Assembly (NCBI GenBank): GCA_900542015.1
Contig: UQLY01000004.1
Span: 124,001 to 188,000 of the forward strand
Direction of reading: 5' to 3'
Source of the DNA: an uncultured Lachnospiraceae bacterium
Lineage (GTDB): Bacteria > Bacillota > Clostridia > Lachnospirales > Lachnospiraceae
DNA length: 64,000 bases
Position numbers and translations under genes: made by a program. The first letter of the stretch is position 1; every line of letters starts with the position of its first letter. Shown here piece by piece: positions 17,520 to 25,731 of this stretch. The notes beneath the pieces are model-generated. The model was not told the DNA's origin. It did no database searches and saw nothing but the letters and a program-made list of their open reading frames with translations.

Positions 17520-19593
17520 TCAATATCTTGAGATTTTTCTTGATGAAACCAAAGAACATTTACAGAGCCTGAGCGATCAGCTCATGAATCTGGAACAGGA
17601 TCCCGGAAATATGGATACGATCAACGAGATTTTCCGTGCGGCGCATACCTTAAAGGGTATGGCGGGCACTATGGGATATAAGCGGATGCAGACGCTGACC
17701 CATGATATGGAAAACGTATTTTCGGAGGTCCGCAACGGGACCTTTCAGGCGGACGGCAATATGATCGACGTGCTGTTCCAGTGCCTCGACGCGTTGGAAG
17801 AGTATACGGAAAATATTCAAAACACTTCCGACGAGGGAACCAACGATAACGAACATCTGATCAAAGCGTTGAATGACATATTGGCTTCCAAAGGCAAAGC
17901 TGCGCCTGCCGCACCGGCAAAAGAGGAAAAGAAGGAAGCGCCCGAAACGGCGGCTGCCGCTTCCGCGTCGGATACCGCAAAAGAGAAATGGAGAGAAATC
18001 CCTCTGGGAGATACGGAACGGACCGTAATGGCGGAAGCCGGAAAAATGGGCAAGAACGTCATGGGAATTACCGTTTACGTACAGGAGAGCTGCATTTTAA
18101 AGGCGGCGAGAGCGTTTTTGGTATTTAAGGCGCTGGAGGAATTGGGAGAGACCATCGTATCCGTGCCGAGCGCCCAGGATATCGAAGATGAAAAATTTGA
18201 TTTTGAATTCAGCGTGATCTTTATCACGGACGCGGATTGCGAAAAGGTAAGAGCCGCGATTATGAACATATCCGAAATCGATAGCTGTTACGTATCCCTG
18301 ATGGAGACGGAAGCGCCCAAGGAGCCGGAGAAAGCGGAGGTTGTGAAGGAAGAGGAGAAGGCGCAGCCGGCTGTTGCGGCTGCGAGAACCGCGGCGGCGC
18401 CGGCAAAAGCCGATAAGAATAAAAACGTCAAACCCGTTGTCAACAGGACGGTCCGCGTGGATATTGAAAAGCTGGACGTGCTGATGAATCTGGTCAGCGA
18501 GCTGATTATTGCGAAAAACTCCCTGGTATCCGCTGCAGCGACCGAAGGCATTACTGCCAACAGCTCGGTCAATGAGCCCATTGAATATCTGGAAAGCGTA
18601 ACGACCAATCTGCACGAGTCCGTCATGAAGGTAAGAATGGTTCCTATTGAATCCGTGGTACAGAAGTTCCCGAAGATGATCAGGGATCTTTCTAAAAAGC
18701 TGGATAAGAAAATGCAGTTGTTTATGAGCGGCGAAGAGACGGAACTGGACCGTACCGTGGTTGATGAAATCGGCGATCCCCTGATGCACCTGCTCCGTAA
18801 TTCTGCGGATCACGGTCTGGAGTCGGCGGAGGTTCGTCTCCAGAGAGGAAAACCCGAAGTCGGATCGATTTTTCTGGACGCTTACCAGGACGGCAACAAC
18901 GTTGTCATCGAGGTAAGGGATGACGGTAACGGTATCGATGTGGAAGGGGTTAAGGCGAAAGCGATCGAAAAAGGAACGATAACGCTGGAACAGGCTGAAA
19001 ACATGAGCGATAAGGATATAATCGATCTGTTGTTCCTGCCGAGCTTTTCCACGGCGAAGAAGGTGTCGGACGTATCCGGAAGGGGCGTCGGACTGGATGT
19101 GGTAAAATCCAAGATCGAGGCTTTAAGCGGCGATGTAGAGGTTAAGACAAAGCTGGGAGAAGGCAGTACCTTCAGTATCCGCCTGCCTTTGACGCTTGCC
19201 ATTATCCAGGCGCTGATGGTGGAAGTCGGCGGCGAGAAATATGCGATTTCCCTCGGCTCCATTCAGACTATCGAGGATATTGCGCCCGGCGAGATCAAAT
19301 TTGTACAAAATAAAGAAGTGATCAACCTGCGCGGGGATGTTATTCCTCTGATCAGATTAAACGAGGTATTGGATATCGCGTCCACCAAGGGACCGGAGGA
19401 TAATCTGATCGTTGCGATTGTAAAGAAAGGCGATAAGTTGGGCGGACTTGTTGTGGACGAGTTGATGGGACAGCAGGAAATCGTTATCAAATCCCTTGGC
19501 AAATATATCAACAAGAGCAAGATTATCAGCGGCGCTACGATACTGGGCGACGGCGAAATCGCACTGATCATCGATGCAAACGCATTGCTTTAA
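17509..19593 (+). CDS. cheA: CheA, chemotaxis histidine kinase
   Basis: A 694-residue kinase. The P1 Hpt domain has phospho-His H46 (FRAAHTLKGMAGTMGY). An Ala/Glu-rich linker is followed by a P2-like CheY/CheB-binding domain (about 160-260) and a second Ala-rich linker. The dimerisation domain begins near RTVRVDIEKLDVLMNLV. The HATPase domain has the N-box HLLRNSADHGLE and the glycine boxes DDGNGI and GRGVGLDVV. The C-terminal CheW-like P5 domain follows. It phosphorylates CheY and CheB in response to receptors. The ATG at 17509 lies inside cheB, preceded by GGGGGTAAG. Confidence 0.96.
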   Translation: MDVSQYLEIFLDETKEHLQSLSDQLMNLEQDPGNMDTINEIFRAAHTLKGMAGTMGYKRMQTLTHDMENVFSEVRNGTFQADGNMIDVLFQCLDALEEYTENIQNTSDEGTNDNEHLIKALNDILASKGKAAPAAPAKEEKKEAPETAAAASASDTAKEKWREIPLGDTERTVMAEAGKMGKNVMGITVYVQESCILKAARAFLVFKALEELGETIVSVPSAQDIEDEKFDFEFSVIFITDADCEKVRAAIMNISEIDSCYVSLMETEAPKEPEKAEVVKEEEKAQPAVAAARTAAAPAKADKNKNVKPVVNRTVRVDIEKLDVLMNLVSELIIAKNSLVSAAATEGITANSSVNEPIEYLESVTTNLHESVMKVRMVPIESVVQKFPKMIRDLSKKLDKKMQLFMSGEETELDRTVVDEIGDPLMHLLRNSADHGLESAEVRLQRGKPEVGSIFLDAYQDGNNVVIEVRDDGNGIDVEGVKAKAIEKGTITLEQAENMSDKDIIDLLFLPSFSTAKKVSDVSGRGVGLDVVKSKIEALSGDVEVKTKLGEGSTFSIRLPLTLAIIQALMVEVGGEKYAISLGSIQTIEDIAPGEIKFVQNKEVINLRGDVIPLIRLNEVLDIASTKGPEDNLIVAIVKKGDKLGGLVVDELMGQQEIVIKSLGKYINKSKIISGATILGDGEIALIIDANALL

Positions 19594-19608
19594 AAGGGGG
19601 ACGGCACA

Positions 19609-20076
19609 ATGGATGAATTAAAAGAGCTTAACGGACAGGAAAGTATTCAGTACATCGTCGTAAAATTCGGCGAAGAGCAGTTTGGAATTGATATTAAATA
19701 CATAGACAATATTGTACGTATGCAGAGAATCACGAGAGTGCCCAAGGTGCAAAGCTACATCAAGGGCGTGATCAACCTGCGCGGCGAGGTAATTCCCGTT
19801 GTCAGCATCCGCCTGAAAATGGGGCTGGAAGAGGACGTGATTACCAAGACCACGAGAATCATCATTATCAGGCTGGACAACGGAGAAGTCATCGGTATGC
19901 TGGTGGATGAGGTAAAGGAAGTCGTGACTCTGGAAGTGTCCCAGATCGAGAAGGTTTCCTACGATTCCAAAGAGGATAAGATCAATTATCTTTCGGGCGT
20001 CGGCAAGGATAAGGGAGAGCTTATTTCCCTGCTGGATATGAATCTGGTGTTTGCGGAGAAGGAAAAGGCAAATTAG
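19609..20076 (+). CDS. cheW: CheW, receptor-kinase coupling protein
   Basis: A 155-residue single CheW domain: QYIVVKFGEEQFGIDI, then VPKVQSYIKGVINLRGEVIPV and the LVDEVKEVV segment. It links chemoreceptor tips to the CheA P5 domain. AAGGGGGACGG precedes the ATG, 15 bp after cheA. Confidence 0.95.
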   Translation: MDELKELNGQESIQYIVVKFGEEQFGIDIKYIDNIVRMQRITRVPKVQSYIKGVINLRGEVIPVVSIRLKMGLEEDVITKTTRIIIIRLDNGEVIGMLVDEVKEVVTLEVSQIEKVSYDSKEDKINYLSGVGKDKGELISLLDMNLVFAEKEKAN

Positions 20077-20096
20077 TCGCCGGAATAGGATAAGAT

Positions 20097-20708
20097 ATGC
20101 AGAATTTTAATTTAAACGATTCCCAGCAGTATTTCGATGTGCTGAAGGAGATCGGCAATATCGGAGCGGGAAATGCGACGACGGCATTGGCGCAGATGCT
20201 TCAGTGCAAAGTGGATATGAAAGTCCCTCAGGTAAGGCTTCTGGATTTTCAGGAGGTCGGTTCCGCCATGGGAGGAGAGGAACAGATCATGGCGGGCGTT
20301 TATCTGCTGGTAGAGGGGGATATTACGGGCAGTATGATGTTTCTTTTGGAGGAAAAAGCGGCGCACAGTCTGGTGGCAAAGCTGACACAGATGCCCTCCA
20401 ATCCGGACGGGGAATTTACGGAAATGGAATTGTCCGCCTTAAAGGAAATCGGCAATATCATTGTGGCGTCTTATCTCAATTCGCTGTCGATGCTGACAAA
20501 TATGAAGATTATGCCGTCCGTTCCCGATTTGAGCATTGATATGGCTGGAGCGATTTTAAGCGTTCCGGCGATCGAATTTGGGGAACTGGGCGATAAGATT
20601 TTGCTGATACAGACACAGTTTACGGATGATGTGGAGTTAAACGGTTATTTCATTTTGGTTCCGGACTTGGAATCCTATGATAAAATACTGACCGCGATAG
20701 GCATGTAA
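20097..20708 (+). CDS. cheC: CheC, CheY-P phosphatase
   Basis: A 203-residue protein with two copies of the CheC/CheX/FliY phosphatase signature: E18/N21 in LKEIGNIGAGNA and E117/N120 in LKEIGNIIVASY. Both active sites look intact. CheC dephosphorylates CheY-P and regulates CheD by binding it; cheD follows two bases later. With FliY this gives the operon two CheC-type phosphatases. Confidence 0.94.
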   Translation: MQNFNLNDSQQYFDVLKEIGNIGAGNATTALAQMLQCKVDMKVPQVRLLDFQEVGSAMGGEEQIMAGVYLLVEGDITGSMMFLLEEKAAHSLVAKLTQMPSNPDGEFTEMELSALKEIGNIIVASYLNSLSMLTNMKIMPSVPDLSIDMAGAILSVPAIEFGELGDKILLIQTQFTDDVELNGYFILVPDLESYDKILTAIGM

Positions 20709-20710
20709 TT

Positions 20711-21196
20711 ATGAGTGAAATAATAAAAGTAGGAATGGCGGATCTGAAGGTCTGCAAAAGTCCTGACGGCGTAACAACGTTGGGGCTGGGGTCGTGCGTG
20801 GGAATTGCGATCAGAGATCCGGGGACCGGTATCGGGGGATTGGCGCATATTATGCTGCCGGACAGTACCGCGATCAGGGATAACAGCAATATCCCCAAGT
20901 TTGCGGATACGGGAATCGAAGAGCTGGTCAGACAGATTGTGGCGGCAGGCGGCGCAAGGAGCAGACTGGTCGCGAAGATTGCGGGCGGAGCGCAGATGTT
21001 TGCGTTTCAGAATAAATCCAGCATGGTACGGGTAGGAGACCGGAACGTGAAAGCCGTAAAGGCGAAGCTGTTGGAAATGCGGATACCGATTTTGGCAAGC
21101 GATACAGGGGAAAATTACGGACGGACGGTTATTTTTTATCCGGAGACGGGGGATTTTATCATCAGGGCGGTTGGAAAGCCGGAGAAGGTGATTTGA
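20711..21196 (+). CDS. cheD: CheD, chemoreceptor glutamine deamidase
   Basis: A 161-residue protein with the CheD catalytic Cys (C29 in LGLGSCVGIAI) and His (H46 in GGLAHIMLP). The substrate-binding region is GGAQMFAF. It deamidates receptor glutamines and, through CheC, forms a CheY-P-dependent adaptation loop. The stop TGA overlaps the ATG of the next small gene. Confidence 0.95.
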   Translation: MSEIIKVGMADLKVCKSPDGVTTLGLGSCVGIAIRDPGTGIGGLAHIMLPDSTAIRDNSNIPKFADTGIEELVRQIVAAGGARSRLVAKIAGGAQMFAFQNKSSMVRVGDRNVKAVKAKLLEMRIPILASDTGENYGRTVIFYPETGDFIIRAVGKPEKVI

Positions 21197-21492
21197 TGAA
21201 AAAGAAAAGAAAAATGCTTCCGATTATTCTGATGCTGACGGCGGGAGCCGTTACCAGTATCATTACATATCTGAAGGATTATGAACTGACGAAAATGTTG
21301 TGGACCCTTCTGAGCGTATTGATTATCTTTTACCTGTTCGGTCTGGGAATCAAAAAGGTGCTGGATGTTTTTGATGAGCAGATCAAAGAGGCGGAAGAGA
21401 AAAAGGACGAAGGATCGGTTATCGAGAAGGAATTAAACGAAGAGGATAAGCAGAATGCACAAGAGGTCAAAAAGGCGGAACGGGAAAGCTGA
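21196..21492 (+). CDS. Small membrane protein of the che cluster, unknown function
   Basis: A 98-residue protein whose ATG overlaps the cheD stop (ATGA). It has a basic start, then two hydrophobic segments (MLPIILMLTAGAVTSIITYL and LWTLLSVLIIFYLFGLGI), and a highly charged Lys/Glu C-terminal half. This suggests two membrane helices with a cytoplasmic coiled tail. I do not recognise a named family. Tight coupling to cheD and position before fliA suggest a role in motility or envelope function, but nothing in the sequence proves it. Confidence 0.7.
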   Translation: MKKKRKMLPIILMLTAGAVTSIITYLKDYELTKMLWTLLSVLIIFYLFGLGIKKVLDVFDEQIKEAEEKKDEGSVIEKELNEEDKQNAQEVKKAERES

Positions 21493-21523
21493 CGGCTGTT
21501 AGCGGTATTTTGCGGAGGGTACC

Positions 21524-22294
21524 ATGGACGAAGCAGGTAGAAAACGGCTCTGGCGGGATTATTATCGCTCGAAGAGTCCGGATTTGCGTGAAAAAATCAT
21601 ATTGGAATATGCCCCGTTAGTAAAGCTGGTCGCAGGGAGGCTCAGCATGTATCTCGGATATAATGTGGAGTATGACGACCTTGTGGGCTACGGAGTATTC
21701 GGGCTGATTGACGCCATTGACAAATTTGACACCTGTAAGGATGTGAAATTTGAAACCTATGCCAGCCTCAGAATCCGCGGCGCCATACTGGACCAGATCC
21801 GCAAAATGGACTGGATTCCCAGAACAATCAGACAGAGGCAGAAAAAGATCGATACGGTAATCAGGGAAATCGAAACGACGACGGGGAAAAACGCCACCGA
21901 TGAGGAGATTGCAAAAGGGCTGGGAATTTCCGACGAAGAATATCTGGAATGGCAGTCCCAGATGAAGATTACCAGCGTGGTCAGTCTGAACGAATATATG
22001 GACCAGGGCGGCCCTGAGATCGTGGGGGACCAGAGATGGAATGCCAATTATGAAATACCGGAGGACGCGGCGCAGCAGGAGGAACTGAAGGAAAAACTGA
22101 AGGAAGCCATGGAGACGCTGACGGAAAAAGAAAAAATCGTTGTTGAATTGTATTATTACGAGGATCTGACGTTAAAAGAAATCAGCCGCATATTGGAAGT
22201 TTCGGAGTCAAGAGTATCCCAGCTTCATACAAAGGCTTTAATGAAGATGAAAAATCGGCTCGGAGAGTATATGGGTATTTTAACAGACAGATAG
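21524..22294 (+). CDS. fliA: FliA/SigD, flagellar sigma-28 factor
   Basis: A 256-residue sigma factor of the FliA/WhiG group. Region 2 (PLVKLVAGRLSMYLGYNVEYDDL is split by the conserved YDDLVGYGVFGLIDAIDKFD) includes RIRGAILDQIRKMDWIPRTI. Region 3 follows, and region 4 ends LKEISRILEVSESRVSQLH. It directs transcription of late flagellar and chemoreceptor genes. GGAGGGTACC precedes the ATG. Its place near the 3' end of the fla/che operon is as in B. subtilis, where distance from the promoter limits SigD level. Confidence 0.95.
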   Translation: MDEAGRKRLWRDYYRSKSPDLREKIILEYAPLVKLVAGRLSMYLGYNVEYDDLVGYGVFGLIDAIDKFDTCKDVKFETYASLRIRGAILDQIRKMDWIPRTIRQRQKKIDTVIREIETTTGKNATDEEIAKGLGISDEEYLEWQSQMKITSVVSLNEYMDQGGPEIVGDQRWNANYEIPEDAAQQEELKEKLKEAMETLTEKEKIVVELYYYEDLTLKEISRILEVSESRVSQLHTKALMKMKNRLGEYMGILTDR

Positions 22295-22308
22295 TACGGA
22301 GGGGTGCT

Positions 22309-23901
22309 ATGAATGCTTATTTTCAATTGATGATGAGTCCGGGCGGGACGGCGGTCAGACTGGTGCCTCCCAGTGACGGCGGGGAAAAAATCAATATTGC
22401 CGAACTGACGGAATATTTGCAGTTAAAAAATGTGGAAGTGCCGGATTTGAAGGCGCTGTACCAGGCAGCGGCTCTTTTGGACCGGGAGAAGGTGGTGCCG
22501 CTTACGCCCAAATGCGGGTTCCCGGAGCAGGAAATGTTTTCTCTGCGGATTTCCGAGGACGGGATGGAGGCGGTCGCGCGCTTTTATCCTCCCAGCAATA
22601 ACGGTTCGCCGATCAGCGGCAAGGAAGAGGTCATACAGGATTTAAAATTCCGCAATGTGGCGTTCGGCTACGACGAAGCGGCGATCGAAGCATATCTTGC
22701 TAAGCGGAACTACTGCGAGGATATTGTGGTGGCAAGAGGCATGGAACCGGTGCAGGGGAGGGATGCCCGCATCGAATACTATTTCAATACGGATTTGAGC
22801 ACCAGACCCACCAGAAACGAAGACGGTTCCGTGGATTTTTTTCATTTGAATACGATTAACCACTGTAAAGCCGGCGACGTGCTGGCGAAATTATACAAAG
22901 AGGTGCCGGGAAAGCCGGGCAGCACGGTGCGCGGCGAAAAGATCAGCCCCAGGGACATCAAGCACCTGAGCTTAAAATACGGGCGCAATATCACGCTGTC
23001 CGAGGACGGGTGTACCCTGATCTCCGATTTAAACGGGCATGTGAGCCTGACGGGAGATAAGGTGTTTGTTTCGGACGTCTATGAGGTGGAAAATGTCGGA
23101 ACGGCGACGGGAAATATCGAATCCGAAGGCAGCGTGTTAGTAACCGGCAACGTGCAGGCGGGATTCTCCATTAAAGCAAAGGGAAACGTGGAAGTCCGCG
23201 GCGTTGTGGAAGGCGCGCATATCGAGACGGACGGCGATATCATCATTGCCAGAGGCATGAACGGCATGGGCAAGGGCGTTTTGAAGGCGGGAGGCAGAGT
23301 AATCCTTAAATTTGCCGAAAACGCTACGATTTATGCGGGAGCTTATGTGGAAAGCGAGTCGATCCTGCACAGCAATGTCAACGCCAATACGGAAGTGATC
23401 GTAGACGGCAGAAGAGGCTTTATTGCGGGCGGAATTGTCCGCGCCACGGAAAAGATCAGCTGCAAGACCCTGGGATCTTCCATGGGAGCAGATACAGTCG
23501 TAGAGGTGGGCGTGAATCCGGAGCAGAAAAAAAGATTTCAGGAGCTGCAAAAAGAGGTTATGGAGATTACGAAGAATCTGAAAAATATCCAGCCGATTTT
23601 GGTCAACGCAACCCAGAGACTGAAAAAGGGCGAAAAATTTCCGCCCGAGCAGATGAAATATATCCAGACGCTCGCCATGGCAAACAAACAGCAGATGGAA
23701 CAGCTTGAAGCCGATCAGTTGGAATTAAAGCAACTGGATGAATTGATGCAGAGCCAGGGGCAGGCGTGCGTCTGCGTATCCGACGATGTGTATGCGGGAA
23801 CCAAGATTGCCATCGGAGATGTGTCCATGGTGTTAAAAAGCAGTATGCGGTATTGTCGCTTTATCAGGGAGCGGGGAGACATTAAAGCAACTTCATATTA
23901 G
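22309..23901 (+). CDS. FapA family (DUF342) polymer-forming protein
   Basis: A 530-residue DUF342/FapA protein. The N-terminal region precedes a right-handed beta-helix-like centre (ENVGTATGNIESEGSVLVTG, VQAGFSIKAKGNVEVRGVV) with regularly spaced Gly/Val. A C-terminal coiled coil (about 405-495) ends in a short beta part. Such proteins often sit beside flagellar or pilus genes; the name FapA (flagellar assembly protein A) comes from Vibrio, where it recruits a chemotaxis-related factor. Start by GGAGGGGTGCT before the ATG. Confidence 0.85.
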   Translation: MNAYFQLMMSPGGTAVRLVPPSDGGEKINIAELTEYLQLKNVEVPDLKALYQAAALLDREKVVPLTPKCGFPEQEMFSLRISEDGMEAVARFYPPSNNGSPISGKEEVIQDLKFRNVAFGYDEAAIEAYLAKRNYCEDIVVARGMEPVQGRDARIEYYFNTDLSTRPTRNEDGSVDFFHLNTINHCKAGDVLAKLYKEVPGKPGSTVRGEKISPRDIKHLSLKYGRNITLSEDGCTLISDLNGHVSLTGDKVFVSDVYEVENVGTATGNIESEGSVLVTGNVQAGFSIKAKGNVEVRGVVEGAHIETDGDIIIARGMNGMGKGVLKAGGRVILKFAENATIYAGAYVESESILHSNVNANTEVIVDGRRGFIAGGIVRATEKISCKTLGSSMGADTVVEVGVNPEQKKRFQELQKEVMEITKNLKNIQPILVNATQRLKKGEKFPPEQMKYIQTLAMANKQQMEQLEADQLELKQLDELMQSQGQACVCVSDDVYAGTKIAIGDVSMVLKSSMRYCRFIRERGDIKATSY

Positions 23902-23913
23902 GAGGTGTCTTGT

Positions 23914-24231
23914 ATGGCGATTGGAATGATCGAATTGCAGGGAGGTATTCAGAGAACCCAGGATTATACTGCGTTAAAGCATCAGGAAAACGTGAAGCCT
24001 GCGGTGGATCAGGCACAATTTCAGGTGCAGACGGAGAAAAAGATAGAAAAGAAACTGAATCAGGTTGTTCAGGGGGATAATGCGGATAAGACCGAAAATC
24101 ATACGGATGCCAAGGAAAAGGGGAACGGGCAGTATGCAGGCGACGGCGGCGCAAAAAGAAAAAAGCAGAAAGAGCCGCAGGAAGGAAAAGTTGTATTGAA
24201 GGGCGTATCGCATTTTGATATGTCAGTCTGA
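23914..24231 (+). CDS. Small charged protein of the fla/che operon, unknown function
   Basis: A 105-residue protein starting MAIGMIELQGGIQRTQDY at 23914, with GGAGG at 23901-23905. It has no membrane segment. The first 15 residues and the last (GKVVLKGVSHFDMSV) look ordered. The middle is Lys/Glu/Gln-rich and probably disordered or helical. I recognise only that small proteins of this type occur between fapA and a DUF6115 gene in Lachnospiraceae. No function can be assigned. Confidence 0.65.
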   Translation: MAIGMIELQGGIQRTQDYTALKHQENVKPAVDQAQFQVQTEKKIEKKLNQVVQGDNADKTENHTDAKEKGNGQYAGDGGAKRKKQKEPQEGKVVLKGVSHFDMSV

Positions 24232-24245
24232 CAATAGGAGATACC

Positions 24246-24893
24246 ATGACAGGAATGGAAATTGTACTTCTGATCTTGGGCGCGGTCATTGTTGTCGTCA
24301 GTTTCATCATCCCCGATAAAAAGGGGAGCCTTGACGAGAACGCTTTGAAGGGCGCCGAAGAGAAGATTAAAGAAATTGTTGACGACCAGATGAAAGAAGC
24401 GAAAGAGAAACTGCAGGAAGAGGTGGATGAAACCCTGACCTATGCGGCGGAGAAATCCGAACGTTCCTTAGAGCGGGTTTCCAACGAAAAAATTACCGCA
24501 GTTTCCGAATTTTCGGAAACGGTGCTGGAAGATATCCATAAGAGCCATCAGGAGGTTATGTTTTTATACGATATGCTTCATGATAAGCAGAAAAATCTGC
24601 GGGAAACCGTAAAGGAAGCGGACAGAACCAGCGCCATTGTCAAGGAAACCAAGAACGAGCTTGAAAACGCGGCAAAGATGTATCAGGAGGAGCTGGTACA
24701 GGAATCCGCCGCCCCGGAGCCGGAACAGACGGCGGAGCCCGAGGTGGATGTGGAAAATGTGTCGGGAACCAACAACAACGAAAAAATACTGGAAATGCAC
24801 AAACAGGGCAAATCAAATGTGGCGATTGCCAGAGAACTCGGTCTTGGCGTAGGCGAAGTCAAGCTGGTCATTGATTTGTTTGAGGTGATATAA
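24246..24893 (+). CDS. DUF6115-type membrane-anchored coiled-coil protein (SwrB position)
   Basis: A 215-residue protein with one N-terminal membrane helix (EIVLLILGAVIVVVSFIIP). A long charged coiled coil (about residues 30-150), an acidic Pro/Glu linker and a C-terminal helix-turn-helix-like module follow (NNEKILEMHKQGKSNVAIARELGLGVGEV). This layout and the location after the sigma-28 gene and before rpsB match B. subtilis SwrB, which promotes export-gate activation. Sequence identity to SwrB is not claimed. AGGAGAT precedes the ATG. Confidence 0.7.
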   Translation: MTGMEIVLLILGAVIVVVSFIIPDKKGSLDENALKGAEEKIKEIVDDQMKEAKEKLQEEVDETLTYAAEKSERSLERVSNEKITAVSEFSETVLEDIHKSHQEVMFLYDMLHDKQKNLRETVKEADRTSAIVKETKNELENAAKMYQEELVQESAAPEPEQTAEPEVDVENVSGTNNNEKILEMHKQGKSNVAIARELGLGVGEVKLVIDLFEVI

Positions 24894-24895
24894 TC

Positions 24896-25465
24896 GTGAA
24901 ACTGAAATATTATATGAGAGGTCTTGGCGTTGGCATTATTGTGACGGCGCTTCTGATGGGCGTCGCGCTTTCCGGCAGAAAAGAAACGATGACCGATGAA
25001 GAAATCCGGGAAAGAGCTTTGGAAATGGGTATGGTCGAAGAGGAAAGCGGCGTTCTTGCCGACGACTTCGGAAAAGAAGAAACGGAAACGCCGGAGCTTA
25101 CGGCGCAGACCGTATCGGAAAACGAAGCGGAGCAGGAAAACGATTCGGAGGCGGAGAGTGTCCCGGGGCAGGAAAGTGCCTTGGAGGCGGAGGGCGACCC
25201 GAAGCAGGAAATTGTGCCTGAGGCGGAAGGCGATCCTGAGGGCGCGGATGAAACGGAGACGGACAGCATTATCATTACCGTCTACAGCGGCGACGGCTCC
25301 AGAAGCGTTGCCAACAGGCTGCAGGAGGCGGGCGTCATAGACGACGCGGCGGCTTTCGACGTTTTTTTATGCGGCAACGGATATGACAAACGGATTGCAG
25401 CAGGCGAACATGAAATCCCTGCGAAAGCGACGCCGCAGGAGATTGCGGAGGCGCTGACAAGATAA
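24896..25465 (+). CDS. Membrane-anchored protein with MltG-type N-domain (no transglycosylase domain)
   Basis: Starts at GTG 24896, two bases after the preceding stop. The 189-residue product has one N-terminal membrane helix (GVGIIVTALLMGVALSG). A long acidic linker follows with imperfect repeats (EAEGDPKQE, EAEGDPEGAD). The C-terminal 60 residues (IIITVYSGDGSRSVANRLQEAG, then IAAGEHEIPAKATPQEIAEAL) resemble the LysM-like region of the lytic transglycosylase MltG. The catalytic YceG domain is missing, so this is likely a wall-sensing or binding protein. It is the last gene before the hairpin and rpsB promoter. Confidence 0.7.
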   Translation: MKLKYYMRGLGVGIIVTALLMGVALSGRKETMTDEEIRERALEMGMVEEESGVLADDFGKEETETPELTAQTVSENEAEQENDSEAESVPGQESALEAEGDPKQEIVPEAEGDPEGADETETDSIIITVYSGDGSRSVANRLQEAGVIDDAAAFDVFLCGNGYDKRIAAGEHEIPAKATPQEIAEALTR

Positions 25466-25522
25466 GCGTTTCGGAATGTGATGTTTCGAAATGTACGAAA
25501 GAAAGTACAAATATCAAAGAAA

Positions 25523-25570
25523 AAAGAGCATGTTTTTCGGGAAAAACCCTTGAACTTGCTCTTTCTTTAT
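25523..25570 (+). terminator. Hairpin at the end of the fla/che operon
   Basis: Arms AAAGAGCATGTT (25523-25534) and AACTTGCTCTTT (25553-25564) pair with one mismatch; an inner GTTTTT/AAAAAC pair is also possible. The T-rich tail (CTTTCTTTAT) is weak. It probably ends the fla/che transcript, though perhaps not fully. The 3' arm overlaps the -35 box of the rpsB promoter. Confidence 0.6.
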
Positions 25571-25578
25571 GATAAAAT
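25550..25578 (+). promoter_or_regulatory. Sigma-A promoter of rpsB-tsf
   Basis: TTGAAC (25550-25555), 17-base spacer, TAAAAT (25573-25578): a near-consensus housekeeping promoter. The expected start near 25585 gives a leader of about 145 bases before rpsB. That leader contains GC-rich complementary segments (CGTCGGG near 25595 and TCCGGCG near 25610) that could form a regulatory fold. Confidence 0.8.
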
Positions 25579-25731
25579 TTTCACGTTGCGGTTCGTCGGG
25601 AGATTTCAGTCCGGCGGCGCATCGGAAACAATCAAACACGTATGCGGATTGACTGCCGGTGCTTCTTTGACGCGGAGGTGGCAGGAGAGCGGATGTATAC
25701 GGAAGTAAATAACCAAACGGAGGTAAGAAAC

